Source of the DNA: an uncultured Parasutterella sp.
GTDB taxonomy: Bacteria; Pseudomonadota; Gammaproteobacteria; Burkholderiales; Burkholderiaceae_F
NCBI GenBank assembly: GCA_900766055.1
Contig: CAAFTZ010000003.1
Coordinates: forward strand, 1 to 27,335
Length of the DNA: 27,335 nt
Direction: 5' to 3'
The position numbers were made by a program, and so were the translations under genes. Numbering within the stretch: the first letter of the stretch is position 1; each line of letters opens with the position of its first letter. The notes under the pieces were generated by a model. The model had not been told where the DNA came from. It saw only the letters and a program-made list of their open reading frames with translations, and did no database searches. Of this stretch, positions 1 through 6,667 are shown piece after piece.

Positions 1-78
1 ATTTTCTTTTCTCGGGCGGCTTCGGGCGGTTTGAAGGTAGAAATTAGATTGCCGGCAGAGGAGACGACAGAACAATGA
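1..78 (+). CDS. sensor histidine kinase, C-terminal fragment (5' end outside window)
   Basis: Frame 1 is open from the first base to a TGA at 76-78 and encodes 25 residues. They read like the last strand of a histidine-kinase ATPase domain (GGLKVEIRLPAEE), the usual ending after the G2 box. The stop overlaps the start of the response regulator at 75 as ATGA, the typical arrangement of a translationally coupled kinase/regulator pair. Only the tail is visible, so the sensor type cannot be read. A TtrS-like periplasmic sensor is a guess from the regulator's class and from the second such pair at 7588-9984. Confidence 0.7.
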   Translation: MFFSRAASGGLKVEIRLPAEETTEQ

Positions 79-698
79 CAACATCTAATCCGATTATTCG
101 CATAGTGGATGATGAAGCAGTCGTCCGAAAAGCGCTGAAGTTCCTCCTTGAGTCCGAGGGATGGATGGTCGAGGCCTATGAGAAAGGCTCTGAATTTTTG
201 GTTGAAGACCGACCTTCTCTCATCGGCTGTCTCATTCTTGATGTCGCTATGCCGGAGATGAACGGATTGGAGCTGTACCAACGACTGCGTGAAAGAAAGT
301 ACGAGGTTCCGGTGATTTTTCTGACAGGGCATGGCGATGTGGATATGGCCGTCCAGGCGATGAAGGACGGCGCTATCGACTTCATTCAAAAGCCGATTAA
401 CGAGGAGAGACTTCTGTCAGCCGTGGCAAAAGCAGTTCGATATGACGAAACTCACAGGGGCTGGACGATTTCGGAGGAGGAAGAAAAGAAGAGATTTCAG
501 ACACTGACTTCTCGGGAAAAACAAATCTTATCGCTGATTGCGAAAGGGCTGATTAACAAAGAAGTCAGCGAGCGCCTCGGACTTTCACCGAGAACAATTG
601 AGGTTCATCGCCAAAAAGGACTCCATAAATTAGGGGTACAGACGGTTTCGGAATTAGTGAGATTACTCTCTCACATCGAAGAAAACGCTCTTTTTTGA
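75..698 (+). CDS. FixJ/TtrR-type response regulator
   Basis: This 207-residue protein has a receiver domain (about 5-120) followed by a LuxR-type helix-turn-helix (about 140-200). The receiver carries the acidic pair D12/D13, phospho-acceptor D56 in LILDVAMP, T84 in FLTGHGD and K106 in QKP. The FLTGHGD and MKDGAIDFIQKP stretches are typical of the FixJ/TtrR/StyR branch. The DNA-binding part starts at LTSREKQILSLIAKG. The gene overlaps the preceding kinase fragment by 4 nt, and a GAGGAG sits 12 nt upstream of the ATG. The next gene on this strand, 77 bases on, is an exported flavoprotein reductase, so the pair probably senses that enzyme's electron acceptor and switches it on. The target is inferred from position only. 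Confidence 0.92.
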   Translation: MTTSNPIIRIVDDEAVVRKALKFLLESEGWMVEAYEKGSEFLVEDRPSLIGCLILDVAMPEMNGLELYQRLRERKYEVPVIFLTGHGDVDMAVQAMKDGAIDFIQKPINEERLLSAVAKAVRYDETHRGWTISEEEEKKRFQTLTSREKQILSLIAKGLINKEVSERLGLSPRTIEVHRQKGLHKLGVQTVSELVRLLSHIEENALF

Positions 699-774
699 TA
701 TTTGTCAGGGTACTTAAGTACTGCGATGCGCAAAAATTCAATTAACGAATTTCGTATCTACTAAGGAGATAAAA
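699..774 (+). promoter_or_regulatory. intergenic control region upstream of flavoprotein 1, with two inverted repeats
   Basis: The gap contains a perfect 12-bp palindrome, GTACTTAAGTAC, at 710-721, and a 6-bp inverted repeat (AAATTC 734-739, GAATTT 747-752). A strong ribosome-binding site AAGGAG lies at 763-768, just ahead of the ATG at 775. No terminator separates the response regulator from the flavoprotein gene. The palindrome is a plausible binding site for the regulator encoded just upstream; this is inference. I see no FNR-type TTGAT-N4-ATCAA box here, unlike at 12085. Confidence 0.45.
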
Positions 775-2184
775 ATGAAGAAGCTCTGCATCGCACTCGT
801 TTCTGCACTGGCCTTCGGCATTGTTAATGCTGAAGAAACTGATCTTGTTGTCGTCGGTTCCGGCGGCGCCGGCCTCTCTGCCGCCATCATGGCCGCTCAG
901 CAAGGCAAGAAAGTTATTGTTCTTGAAAAAATGCCGATCATCGGCGGAAACACGCTCCGCAGTGAGGGCGGTATGAATGCCGCAGGCACGCTCCAACAGC
1001 TTGAGCACGGCATCATGAACGATTCCGCCATGCGTATGAGTATGGATGCTCAGAAGGGTGGCCACTATCTCAACAATCCTGAGCTGACGCTGACTCTGGC
1101 TGAGAACGCCAAAGATGCCGAAGCTTGGCTCCTCTCCTTAGGCGCTCCTTTCTGCCATCGTATGGGTCGCGGCGGCGGACAGACAGCTGCCCGCGGTCAC
1201 GGACCTTGCGACGGTTCTGCAGTCGGACAGTCAGTGATGAAGGTTCTTTACGGTACAGCTAAGAAGATTCCGACGATTGAAATTCGTCCGCTTAATCAGG
1301 TCACAGAGCTTTTGACCAAAGACGGTAAGATCTCCGGCGTGAAGGTCGAAGCAAAAGGCAAAGACAAGAAAGACTACACGATTGATGCCAAGGCTGTGGT
1401 GCTGGCTACCGGAGGATTCGGTGCAAATGCCAAGCTGATTTCTTCTTTAAGGCCGGAATACAAAGGTTTTGCTACAACGAACCAACCGGGTGCATTGGGT
1501 GAAGGTTTAGACTTGGCTAAAGGCGTTGGTGCAACTTTCGTTGATTTGAGAGAGATTCAAGCTCACCCGACTGTTGTTCCTGTTAAAGGCATTCTGATTT
1601 CTGAATCCATGAGAGCCCGCGGCGGGTACCTCGTCAACAATGAGGGCAATCGCTTTGTGAATGAACTTCAGCCGCGTGACGTCGTTGCCGCTGCTGTATT
1701 GGGTCAGCCGACAGGCAAAGCATGGCTCCTCATCGATGACAAACTGGTTAAGTCCAACAAGCTGGCTGCCGGTTATGTTTCTCAGGGTTTGATGGTTTCC
1801 GGCAAGAACGTTGACGAATTAGCCAAAGCCATGGGCGTTCCGGCTAAGAATCTTAAGGCCACAATGGATCAGTACCACAAGGCCTTCGAGACTAAGAAAG
1901 ACGACGCTTTCGGTCGTCCGGAAATGGTCACAGCCAATAATGTTTGGCCGATGTATGCCGTTCAGATTACTCCGGCTATTCACCACACTATGGGCGGCGT
2001 GAGAATCAACAAGAACGCAGAAGTGATCGGCGTGACGGCTAAACCGATTCCCGGACTCTACGCTGCCGGTGAAGTCACAGGCGGTGTCCACGGCGGTAAC
2101 CGTATCGGCGGAAACGCCGTTGCCGACATCATCACCTTCGGCCGCATTGCCGGTGCTAATGCAGCCAACTACATGGCTAAGTAA
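775..2184 (+). CDS. exported FAD-dependent fumarate/urocanate reductase-like flavoprotein (flavoprotein 1)
   Basis: This 469-residue protein has a Sec signal peptide (cleavage probably after VNA, residue 19) and then an FAD-binding fold with GSGGAG at 28-33 and LEKMPIIGGNT. It belongs to the fumarate-reductase flavoprotein / flavocytochrome c family. The catalytic set seen in Shewanella fumarate reductase can be matched: His264 (QAHPT), Arg280/Arg282 in SMRARGG, His403/404 in HHTMGG and Arg443 in NRIGGNA. It should therefore reduce an activated C=C bond in a carboxylate such as fumarate, urocanate or methacrylate in the periplasm. It lacks the N-terminal tetraheme domain of flavocytochrome c3, so electrons must come from a separate cytochrome. 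The adjacent two-component system suggests acceptor-induced expression. The exact substrate cannot be read from sequence. Confidence 0.88.
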   Translation: MKKLCIALVSALAFGIVNAEETDLVVVGSGGAGLSAAIMAAQQGKKVIVLEKMPIIGGNTLRSEGGMNAAGTLQQLEHGIMNDSAMRMSMDAQKGGHYLNNPELTLTLAENAKDAEAWLLSLGAPFCHRMGRGGGQTAARGHGPCDGSAVGQSVMKVLYGTAKKIPTIEIRPLNQVTELLTKDGKISGVKVEAKGKDKKDYTIDAKAVVLATGGFGANAKLISSLRPEYKGFATTNQPGALGEGLDLAKGVGATFVDLREIQAHPTVVPVKGILISESMRARGGYLVNNEGNRFVNELQPRDVVAAAVLGQPTGKAWLLIDDKLVKSNKLAAGYVSQGLMVSGKNVDELAKAMGVPAKNLKATMDQYHKAFETKKDDAFGRPEMVTANNVWPMYAVQITPAIHHTMGGVRINKNAEVIGVTAKPIPGLYAAGEVTGGVHGGNRIGGNAVADIITFGRIAGANAANYMAK

Positions 2185-2205
2185 TAAGTTTTACTCTTGA
2201 GTTAA

Positions 2206-2229
2206 CAAAACGCCCTTCGGGGCGTTTTG
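2206..2229. terminator. bidirectional intrinsic terminator
   Basis: A perfect 10-bp stem (CAAAACGCCC / GGGCGTTTTG) closes on a UUCG tetraloop at 2216-2219. The A-rich left arm and T-rich right arm let it work on both strands. It lies after flavoprotein 1 on the plus strand and just past the stop of the minus-strand gene at 2256. Confidence 0.9.
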
Positions 2230-2255
2230 GCGTTTAAAGCGGTCCCAGATGAAAG

Positions 2256-2825
2256 TTACAGGGAAATAAGAATTTCATCGCAGCTATCCAAGCCGAGCAA
2301 ACTTCTAATCAAATCATCTTCAGTCCAAGAGCGTTCAGTTAGCGCTTGTGCAGAAATCAACAATTCAGTGTCGTCCCGATGCGGATCGGCATCGAGAGTG
2401 ATTGGCTTGACCGGACAGAGACGAAAGCCTCGTTCGGGATACCCGTAGACAAAGCTTTTCATCTCCAAACGCCTTGTAATGGAATATGAACGCAACAATA
2501 GAAACGTGCAACGGCGGGGGGCGTTCATGATTAAATATGTCGGGCTTGAGAACTCGTGACTTAAAAACTCAACCCAGTCGAACAGGAATAAAGCTAAGCC
2601 TTGTGGGTATGCAATTTTGAAGGAGCTGATCTGCCATTCCCTTAATGACGAGTCTGTTTCTTTTAAAATTTTCTCGGCAAGGCCTTTATACGCCGAGTAT
2701 TCGAATTTAAGAAAAACTGCAGGGCAGTGCTGAACTAAGTATTTAAGACGGTTTCCGGCATATTCATCATCTTTGATGTACACATGAGACCAACCGGTTA
2801 TGTTGAAAGCGTATGTGCAGCTCAT
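2256..2825 (-). CDS. hypothetical protein, 189 aa
   Basis: I do not recognise this protein. The reading frame is supported by a ribosome-binding site (CGGAGAA, minus strand, over 2831-2837) about 7 nt before the ATG at 2825 and by a shared terminator just past its stop. There is no signal peptide, no clear membrane helix and no motif I can name. It is rich in aromatic residues, with scattered Cys at 3, 34 and others, and an acidic, Leu-rich C-terminus (DLIRSLLGLDSCDEILISL). It is a single gene between two unrelated plus-strand genes, probably a lineage-specific cytoplasmic protein. It could be a remnant of an accessory element, but nothing else from such an element is visible. Confidence 0.6.
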   Translation of the reverse strand: MSCTYAFNITGWSHVYIKDDEYAGNRLKYLVQHCPAVFLKFEYSAYKGLAEKILKETDSSLREWQISSFKIAYPQGLALFLFDWVEFLSHEFSSPTYLIMNAPRRCTFLLLRSYSITRRLEMKSFVYGYPERGFRLCPVKPITLDADPHRDDTELLISAQALTERSWTEDDLIRSLLGLDSCDEILISL

Positions 2826-2969
2826 GCGAGTTCTCCGAATAACTGTTTGTATTTTCAGTCTATTCAGGGGCGCGAATTTAATTGATGCGGCTTTTCAACG
2901 GCTTCTCTATACGGTTAAGGACGATCACAAAAATTCTTCGGATTCACTAAGAGATTCCCCCTCTCTACA

Positions 2970-2984
2970 CGATCTTAAAGATCG
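2970..2984. promoter_or_regulatory. palindrome in the abgA upstream region
   Basis: CGATCTT-A-AAGATCG is a perfect 7-bp inverted repeat around one central base, 45 bases before the abgA start codon and 32 before its ribosome-binding site. A 15-base segment from 2971 (GATCT, three variable-centre bases, AGATCGG) matches the segment from 10015 upstream of the sensor kinase at 13 of 15 positions. It could be an operator. The rest of the gap 2826-3028 holds nothing I can name. Confidence 0.4.
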
Positions 2985-3028
2985 GCGATAATGGTCGGAT
3001 TATTTGAACAGTAACAAGGAGAATAAAG

Positions 3029-4300
3029 TTGCTTACTGAAAACGAGTTGATTAAGTTCCGTCGTGAACTCCATTCCTATCCCGAAACCGGCTGGTGCGAA
3101 TTTGTCACGACCCACAAGATCGTTGAAAAGCTTCGCAGCTTCGGTTTGGATCCGATCTATGGCCGTCAGGTCATCAATCCCGAGTTTGTTGCAGGCCGAA
3201 ATCCTGCCAAAGTCGAAGAAGCTAAGAAAGCAGCTTTAGAAAAAGGAGTCCCGCCGGAATTTATCGAATCCATGCAGGACTACACCGGTGTCGCCGCTAT
3301 TTTCGAAACCGGTCGTCCCGGCCCTGTTCTGGCAATTCGTTTCGACATGGACTGCGTTGACGTTGATGAGGCTCACGAAGCCGGTCACCGCCCGTTCGAC
3401 GAAGGCTGGGCAAGTACAAATCCGGGCCATATGCACTCCTGCGGCCATGACGGTCATACAACGATGGGTATCGCTGTCTGCAACTGGATTCAGGAAAACT
3501 TAGACCAGTTCTGCGGAACCATCAAAGTTGTCTTCCAGCCTGCTGAAGAAGGCGTTCGCGGTGCACGCCCGATGACTGAAACCGGTATTTTTGACGACGT
3601 CGATTTCTTCTTCGGAAACCACCTCGGCTTTAACCTGCCGACAGGCACGATTTCTCCAGAACCCGGCGTTTTCTTGGCCTCTACCAAGCTGGATGCCACA
3701 TTTACCGGCGTTGCCGCTCACTCCGGCGCTGATCCTCAGAAAGGTAAGAATGCCCTGTTAGCAGGCGCAGCTGCTGCTTTGGCGATCCACGGCATTACTC
3801 GTCCGATCGGAGAAGTGACTGCTTTGAACGTCGGAACGTTAGTTGCCGGTCAGGGCCGTAACGTTGTCGCTCCGAACGCCTTCATGCAACTCGAAGTCCG
3901 CGGTGAAACCGAAGAACTCAACGCATACATGCGTGACCAGGCAATCCGTAAGATTAAAGCTTCCGCCGATATGTACGATTGCCAGGTCGATATCGTCAAA
4001 GCCGGCGAAGCCACTGAATTCAAACCGGATCAGGAAGCGATCGATCTTGCTTACATCGCCGCAAGAAATGTGATGACCGAAGAGCTCGCCAAACCGCTCG
4101 GCCTGAAGTTGGGCAGCGAGGATTGCACGATCATGCTTCGCAGAGTCCAGCAGCACGGCGGTAAGGGCACTTTCGTCGTGTTCGGCTGCCGTACATCTGC
4201 CGGCCATCATCAGAGACTCTTCGACTTTGACGAAGATGTGATCGGAATCGCTTTGCGCTTCTACCAGAACCTGATTCCGATGATTGTCGGCATCAAGTAA
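3029..4300 (+). CDS. abgA: M20-family amidohydrolase, AbgA-like (p-aminobenzoyl-glutamate hydrolase subunit A family)
   Basis: This 423-residue cytoplasmic metallopeptidase starts at TTG (3029), fixed by AAGGAG at 3016-3021. Metal-binding signatures of the M20 amidohydrolases are present: D105/D107 in RFDMD, H135/C137/H139 in MHSCGHDGH, E172/E173 in FQPAEEG, H197 and a C-terminal AGHH. Several stretches resemble E. coli AbgA closely from memory: a Pro-Glu-Thr-Gly start, GHRPFDEGWAS, VRGARPM, GSEDCTIM and RVQQHGG. AbgA normally pairs with AbgB to cleave p-aminobenzoyl-glutamate from folate breakdown, with uptake by AbgT. Neither partner is nearby, so it may act alone or on another N-acyl amino acid. 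It is monocistronic, with its own terminator downstream. Confidence 0.85.
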   Translation: MLTENELIKFRRELHSYPETGWCEFVTTHKIVEKLRSFGLDPIYGRQVINPEFVAGRNPAKVEEAKKAALEKGVPPEFIESMQDYTGVAAIFETGRPGPVLAIRFDMDCVDVDEAHEAGHRPFDEGWASTNPGHMHSCGHDGHTTMGIAVCNWIQENLDQFCGTIKVVFQPAEEGVRGARPMTETGIFDDVDFFFGNHLGFNLPTGTISPEPGVFLASTKLDATFTGVAAHSGADPQKGKNALLAGAAAALAIHGITRPIGEVTALNVGTLVAGQGRNVVAPNAFMQLEVRGETEELNAYMRDQAIRKIKASADMYDCQVDIVKAGEATEFKPDQEAIDLAYIAARNVMTEELAKPLGLKLGSEDCTIMLRRVQQHGGKGTFVVFGCRTSAGHHQRLFDFDEDVIGIALRFYQNLIPMIVGIK

Positions 4301-4340
4301 TTCGGTTTGAAAGTCAGCTGATTTTCAAAAAACTAATTAA

Positions 4341-4380
4341 AAACCGCCGTGAGGATTTAACGATCTTCCGGCGGTTTCTT
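4341..4380. terminator. bidirectional terminator between convergent abgA and aroG
   Basis: A 9-bp stem (AAACCGCCG 4341-4349 / CGGCGGTTT 4369-4377) spans a 19-nt loop and is followed by TCTTCT. The A-rich left flank gives a U-run on the minus strand. It sits between the stops of the converging genes abgA (4300) and aroG (4394). Confidence 0.8.
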
Positions 4381-4393
4381 CTATGAAGCGGGA

Positions 4394-5461
4394 TTAGCGA
4401 TTTCTTTCGCGTCGATCGCGAACGGCATGAGCCAAGGAGGTGATGACCTTGACCGTGTCATCCCAGCCGATGCAGGCATCTGTGATGGACTGACCATACT
4501 TCAGTTCTTTTTCCTTGCCTTTAACGAGAGGCTGGTTGCCTTCGACCAGGTTGGACTCGATCATGACACCCATGATGTTGTAGCTTCCGTCGCCGATCTG
4601 TTTGCAGATACAGTCAACCACATCAATCTGTTCTTTGTGCTTTTTGTGGCTGTTGGAGTGGCTTGCGTCAATCATGACGGAGGGCGGAAGGCCCGCGGCT
4701 TTCAATGCTTCGCAAACTTTAGCTACGCTCTCGGCATCGTAATTCGGAGCTTTGCCGCCACGGAGGATGACGTGGCAGTCTTCATTGCCGCCTGTGACCA
4801 CGATGGCGGAGTGGCCGCCTTTGGTAACGGACAGGAAGACATGTTCGTTTGCTGCCGCTTTGATGGCGTCAATCGCGATCTTGACGTTGCCGTCAGTGCC
4901 GTTCTTGAATCCGACTGGGCACGAAAGACCACTGGCTAATTCGCGATGCACCTGACTTTCAGTAGTTCGGGCTCCGATCGCGCCCCAGGAGATCAAGTCT
5001 GCGATGTACTGCGGCGTGATCATATCGAGATATTCGGTACCGGCAGGAACACCCAATTCGTTGATCGTTAAGAGGAGCTCACGGGCTAAGCGGAGGCCGT
5101 GGTTGATATGGAAGCTGCAGTCCAAGTCCGGATCATTGATCAGGCCTTTCCAGCCGATGGTGGTGCGAGGTTTTTCGAAATAGACTCGCATGATGATCTC
5201 AAGGTCATCGGCAAAATGACGACGCAGTTCAGCAAGTTTCTCCGCATATTCTTCGGCAGCGGCCGGATCATGGATGGAGCAGGGTCCGACGATGACAAGA
5301 AGGCGGTCGTCCTTACCGTGAATGATGTCGTGTGCAGAGTGACGTGCGATGTGTACCGTCGAAGACGCGAGTTGCCCGCAAGGGAATTCGCGAATGAGGT
5401 AAGACGGTGGTGTCAGTTCTCTAATTTCTTTGATTCTGAGGTCGTCGGTTGTGTAAGGCAT
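4394..5461 (-). CDS. aroG: 3-deoxy-7-phosphoheptulonate (DAHP) synthase, class I AroF/G/H type
   Basis: This 355-residue enzyme condenses phosphoenolpyruvate with erythrose 4-phosphate, the first step of the shikimate pathway. The family signatures are clear: VGPCSIHDP near 57, RVYFEKPRTTIGWKGLINDP near 92, AGTEYLDMITPQY, GARTTESQVHRELASGLS, FKNGTDGN, and the metal/substrate part RGGKAPNY and DASHSNSHKKH. Length matches E. coli AroG (350). The start at 5461 is supported by GGAG (minus, 5469-5472) 7 nt upstream. The gene is alone and lies behind a leader peptide and attenuator at 5502-5633 (see those entries). Transcription is therefore probably controlled by charged Phe-tRNA and Tyr-tRNA, in addition to any allosteric feedback. 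Which amino acid inhibits the enzyme cannot be decided by eye. Confidence 0.96.
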   Translation of the reverse strand: MPYTTDDLRIKEIRELTPPSYLIREFPCGQLASSTVHIARHSAHDIIHGKDDRLLVIVGPCSIHDPAAAEEYAEKLAELRRHFADDLEIIMRVYFEKPRTTIGWKGLINDPDLDCSFHINHGLRLARELLLTINELGVPAGTEYLDMITPQYIADLISWGAIGARTTESQVHRELASGLSCPVGFKNGTDGNVKIAIDAIKAAANEHVFLSVTKGGHSAIVVTGGNEDCHVILRGGKAPNYDAESVAKVCEALKAAGLPPSVMIDASHSNSHKKHKEQIDVVDCICKQIGDGSYNIMGVMIESNLVEGNQPLVKGKEKELKYGQSITDACIGWDDTVKVITSLAHAVRDRRERNR

Positions 5462-5501
5462 TTTGTTTCTCCGTTATGGCGTCCGTCGGGATTGAGGCTA
5501 T

Positions 5502-5534
5502 AAAAAACCGCCGTGTCCCGAAGGAGCGGCGGTT
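5502..5534 (-). terminator. attenuator terminator ahead of aroG
   Basis: On the minus strand AACCGCCG (5534-5527) pairs with CGGCGGTT (5513-5506). Above this an inner TCC/GGA stem is capped by a UUCG loop, and the stem ends in a run of six U. It lies between the leader-peptide stop (5553) and the aroG start (5461), so it would end transcription before the structural gene. Its left arm is shared with the antiterminator. Confidence 0.85.
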
Positions 5535-5588
5535 AAGTAGTGTTGTGTGATCTTAGATGCGAGCCGTCACAGCCCTACCTTCCGCCGC
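5526..5588 (-). promoter_or_regulatory. antiterminator of the aroG attenuator
   Basis: Leader segment GCGGCGGAAGGTAG (minus, 5588-5575) can pair with CTACTTAACCGCCGC (5540-5526) through 7 bp (GCGGCGG/CCGCCGC), a small internal loop and 4 bp (GTAG/CTAC). This pairing uses up the left arm of the terminator. The same 5' segment can instead fold back on TTCCG just upstream (TTCCG/CGGAA). This is the classical alternative-pairing layout. A ribosome stalled on the Phe/Tyr codons frees the segment for antitermination, while one reaching the stop codon covers it and lets the terminator form. Confidence 0.75.
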
Positions 5589-5633
5589 GGACGGAAAGTA
5601 AAAGCCGTAAAAGTAAAACTTAGAAGCGAACAT
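5553..5633 (-). CDS. aroG leader peptide, Phe/Tyr-rich, 26 aa
   Basis: This short frame runs from ATG (5633-5631) to TAA (5555-5553) on the minus strand. Its core is FYFYGFYF, written as alternating TTT and TAC codons. With the Phe at positions 2 and 6 it has five Phe and three Tyr among the first 13 residues (MFASK, then the core). That density, followed by overlapping antiterminator and terminator structures and then a DAHP synthase gene, marks it as a regulatory leader peptide of the pheA/trpL kind. It would sense shortage of phenylalanine and tyrosine. The ribosome-binding site is weak (AAAAG directly upstream), which is the least convincing part. Confidence 0.85.
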   Translation of the reverse strand: MFASKFYFYGFYFPSAAEGRAVTARI

Positions 5634-5683
5634 CTTTTGATACTTGCTTGTAAAAAGGTACGAAGAATAATTTACCGCATTTT

Positions 5684-5699
5684 TTTCGTTCTAACGAAA
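5684..5699. promoter_or_regulatory. inverted repeat upstream of the aroG leader
   Basis: TTTCGTT-CT-AACGAAA is a perfect 7-bp inverted repeat about 50 bases upstream of the leader-peptide start and 13 bases past the stop of the CdsA-like gene. On the minus strand it is followed by A residues, not U, so it is not a terminator for that gene. It lies where the aroG promoter should be and may be an operator. Confidence 0.35.
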
Positions 5700-5712
5700 C
5701 TTCTTTCAGAAT

Positions 5713-6666
5713 TTATTTCATGAACAAGAAAATCGTTGAGTGATAGAAAACGGGTGCTGAGAAGAACAGCATTTCCATTCTGTCTAATGCTCCGCGGGTC
5801 AGCATCATGCTGGTGTCCAAGCGGACGGCACCGAGCGAGCGCTTAACAGAGGACATAACCAGCGCACCCAGCGTTCCGGAAACAATGATCAGCAGGGACA
5901 TAAGAGGAGCCTGCCAAGCACGGAAAGGAGTCATCCAGAAAAGTGCAGAACCCATGATCAGAGCGCCGATACTTCCGATGATGATGCCTTTGTATGTCTT
6001 GTACTGATTACTCCAAGTCGGTTTGCCGCCCCAGATGGCAGAAGCCATGATCTGGAAAAGGTCCGCGAAATACAGCACCAGCAGGAAGTAAAGCATTAGA
6101 AGCAAACCGCTGGAATTAAATCTCGTGAGATTCAAGGTGGCGATGGCAGGTGCATGGCTGACGCAGAAAATGGCCAGCATGATGCCCCACTGTACCTTAG
6201 CAACGCGATCTAAGAAGCGGTCGGTATCTTTGGCCAAGGCCATAACGACCGGCAGAGTCAGGAACAAGTAGACCGGGATAAACAGAGAAAAGAGACCGAT
6301 CTCTTCATATCCTAGAAGAATGTACTGAACGGGAATTGCGATATAAAACGCAATGATCAAAATGACGTGGTCATGGCGCCGGGTCGGAGTCAGCGCAATG
6401 AATTCTCGCAGCGCAAAGAAGGACGCGAAAGCAAAGAAAAGCAGCAGCGCGGCTTCGCCGAGACAGAAAGCAATCGCAAATACAATGAGTAGGGGCCAGG
6501 AGGCGCGAACGCGGGAGTTAACAACACGAAGGTTGTTGAGTCTTGCTTCGTTTCCTTGAGCACGAGAGACCAGCCAGTTGCCGATAATCGTACCGATGGC
6601 TGAGAGAACGATAAGAACGCCCAGAATTGTGAAGTAGGCTTCTTGAGTGGAAAATCCTAAACGCAT
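5713..6666 (-). CDS. CdsA-like phosphatidate cytidylyltransferase (diverged), membrane protein
   Basis: This 317-residue polytopic membrane protein has about eight hydrophobic segments. Its C-terminus can be aligned by eye with the CdsA signature: SSVKRSLG, then an Asp, then a glycine, then ALDRMEML. Typical CdsA has a KD pair, a PGHGG-like turn and DRLDS at these places. Here the pair is replaced by RLD, the HGG by TRGA and the last Asp by Glu. CdsA makes CDP-diacylglycerol from phosphatidate and CTP. The protein is downstream of a PlsC-like acyltransferase by 1 nt, so the two form an operon making phosphatidate and then CDP-diacylglycerol or a variant lipid. The diverged signature leaves open a different nucleotide or lipid substrate, as with the YnbB-type paralogues. 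Confidence 0.75.
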   Translation of the reverse strand: MRLGFSTQEAYFTILGVLIVLSAIGTIIGNWLVSRAQGNEARLNNLRVVNSRVRASWPLLIVFAIAFCLGEAALLLFFAFASFFALREFIALTPTRRHDHVILIIAFYIAIPVQYILLGYEEIGLFSLFIPVYLFLTLPVVMALAKDTDRFLDRVAKVQWGIMLAIFCVSHAPAIATLNLTRFNSSGLLLMLYFLLVLYFADLFQIMASAIWGGKPTWSNQYKTYKGIIIGSIGALIMGSALFWMTPFRAWQAPLMSLLIIVSGTLGALVMSSVKRSLGAVRLDTSMMLTRGALDRMEMLFFSAPVFYHSTIFLFMK

Positions 6667-6667
6667 A

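Noticed and set aside
2800..2991. 63-codon plus-strand open frame
   Set aside because: It overlaps the start of the minus-strand gene at 2825 and the palindrome at 2970, and has no ribosome-binding site.
4427..4939. 170-codon plus-strand open frame
   Set aside because: It is antisense to the highly conserved aroG coding region and has no family resemblance.
5684..5699. Inverted repeat read as terminator of the CdsA-like gene
   Set aside because: On the minus strand the stem is followed by A residues, not U, so it cannot be an intrinsic terminator for that gene.
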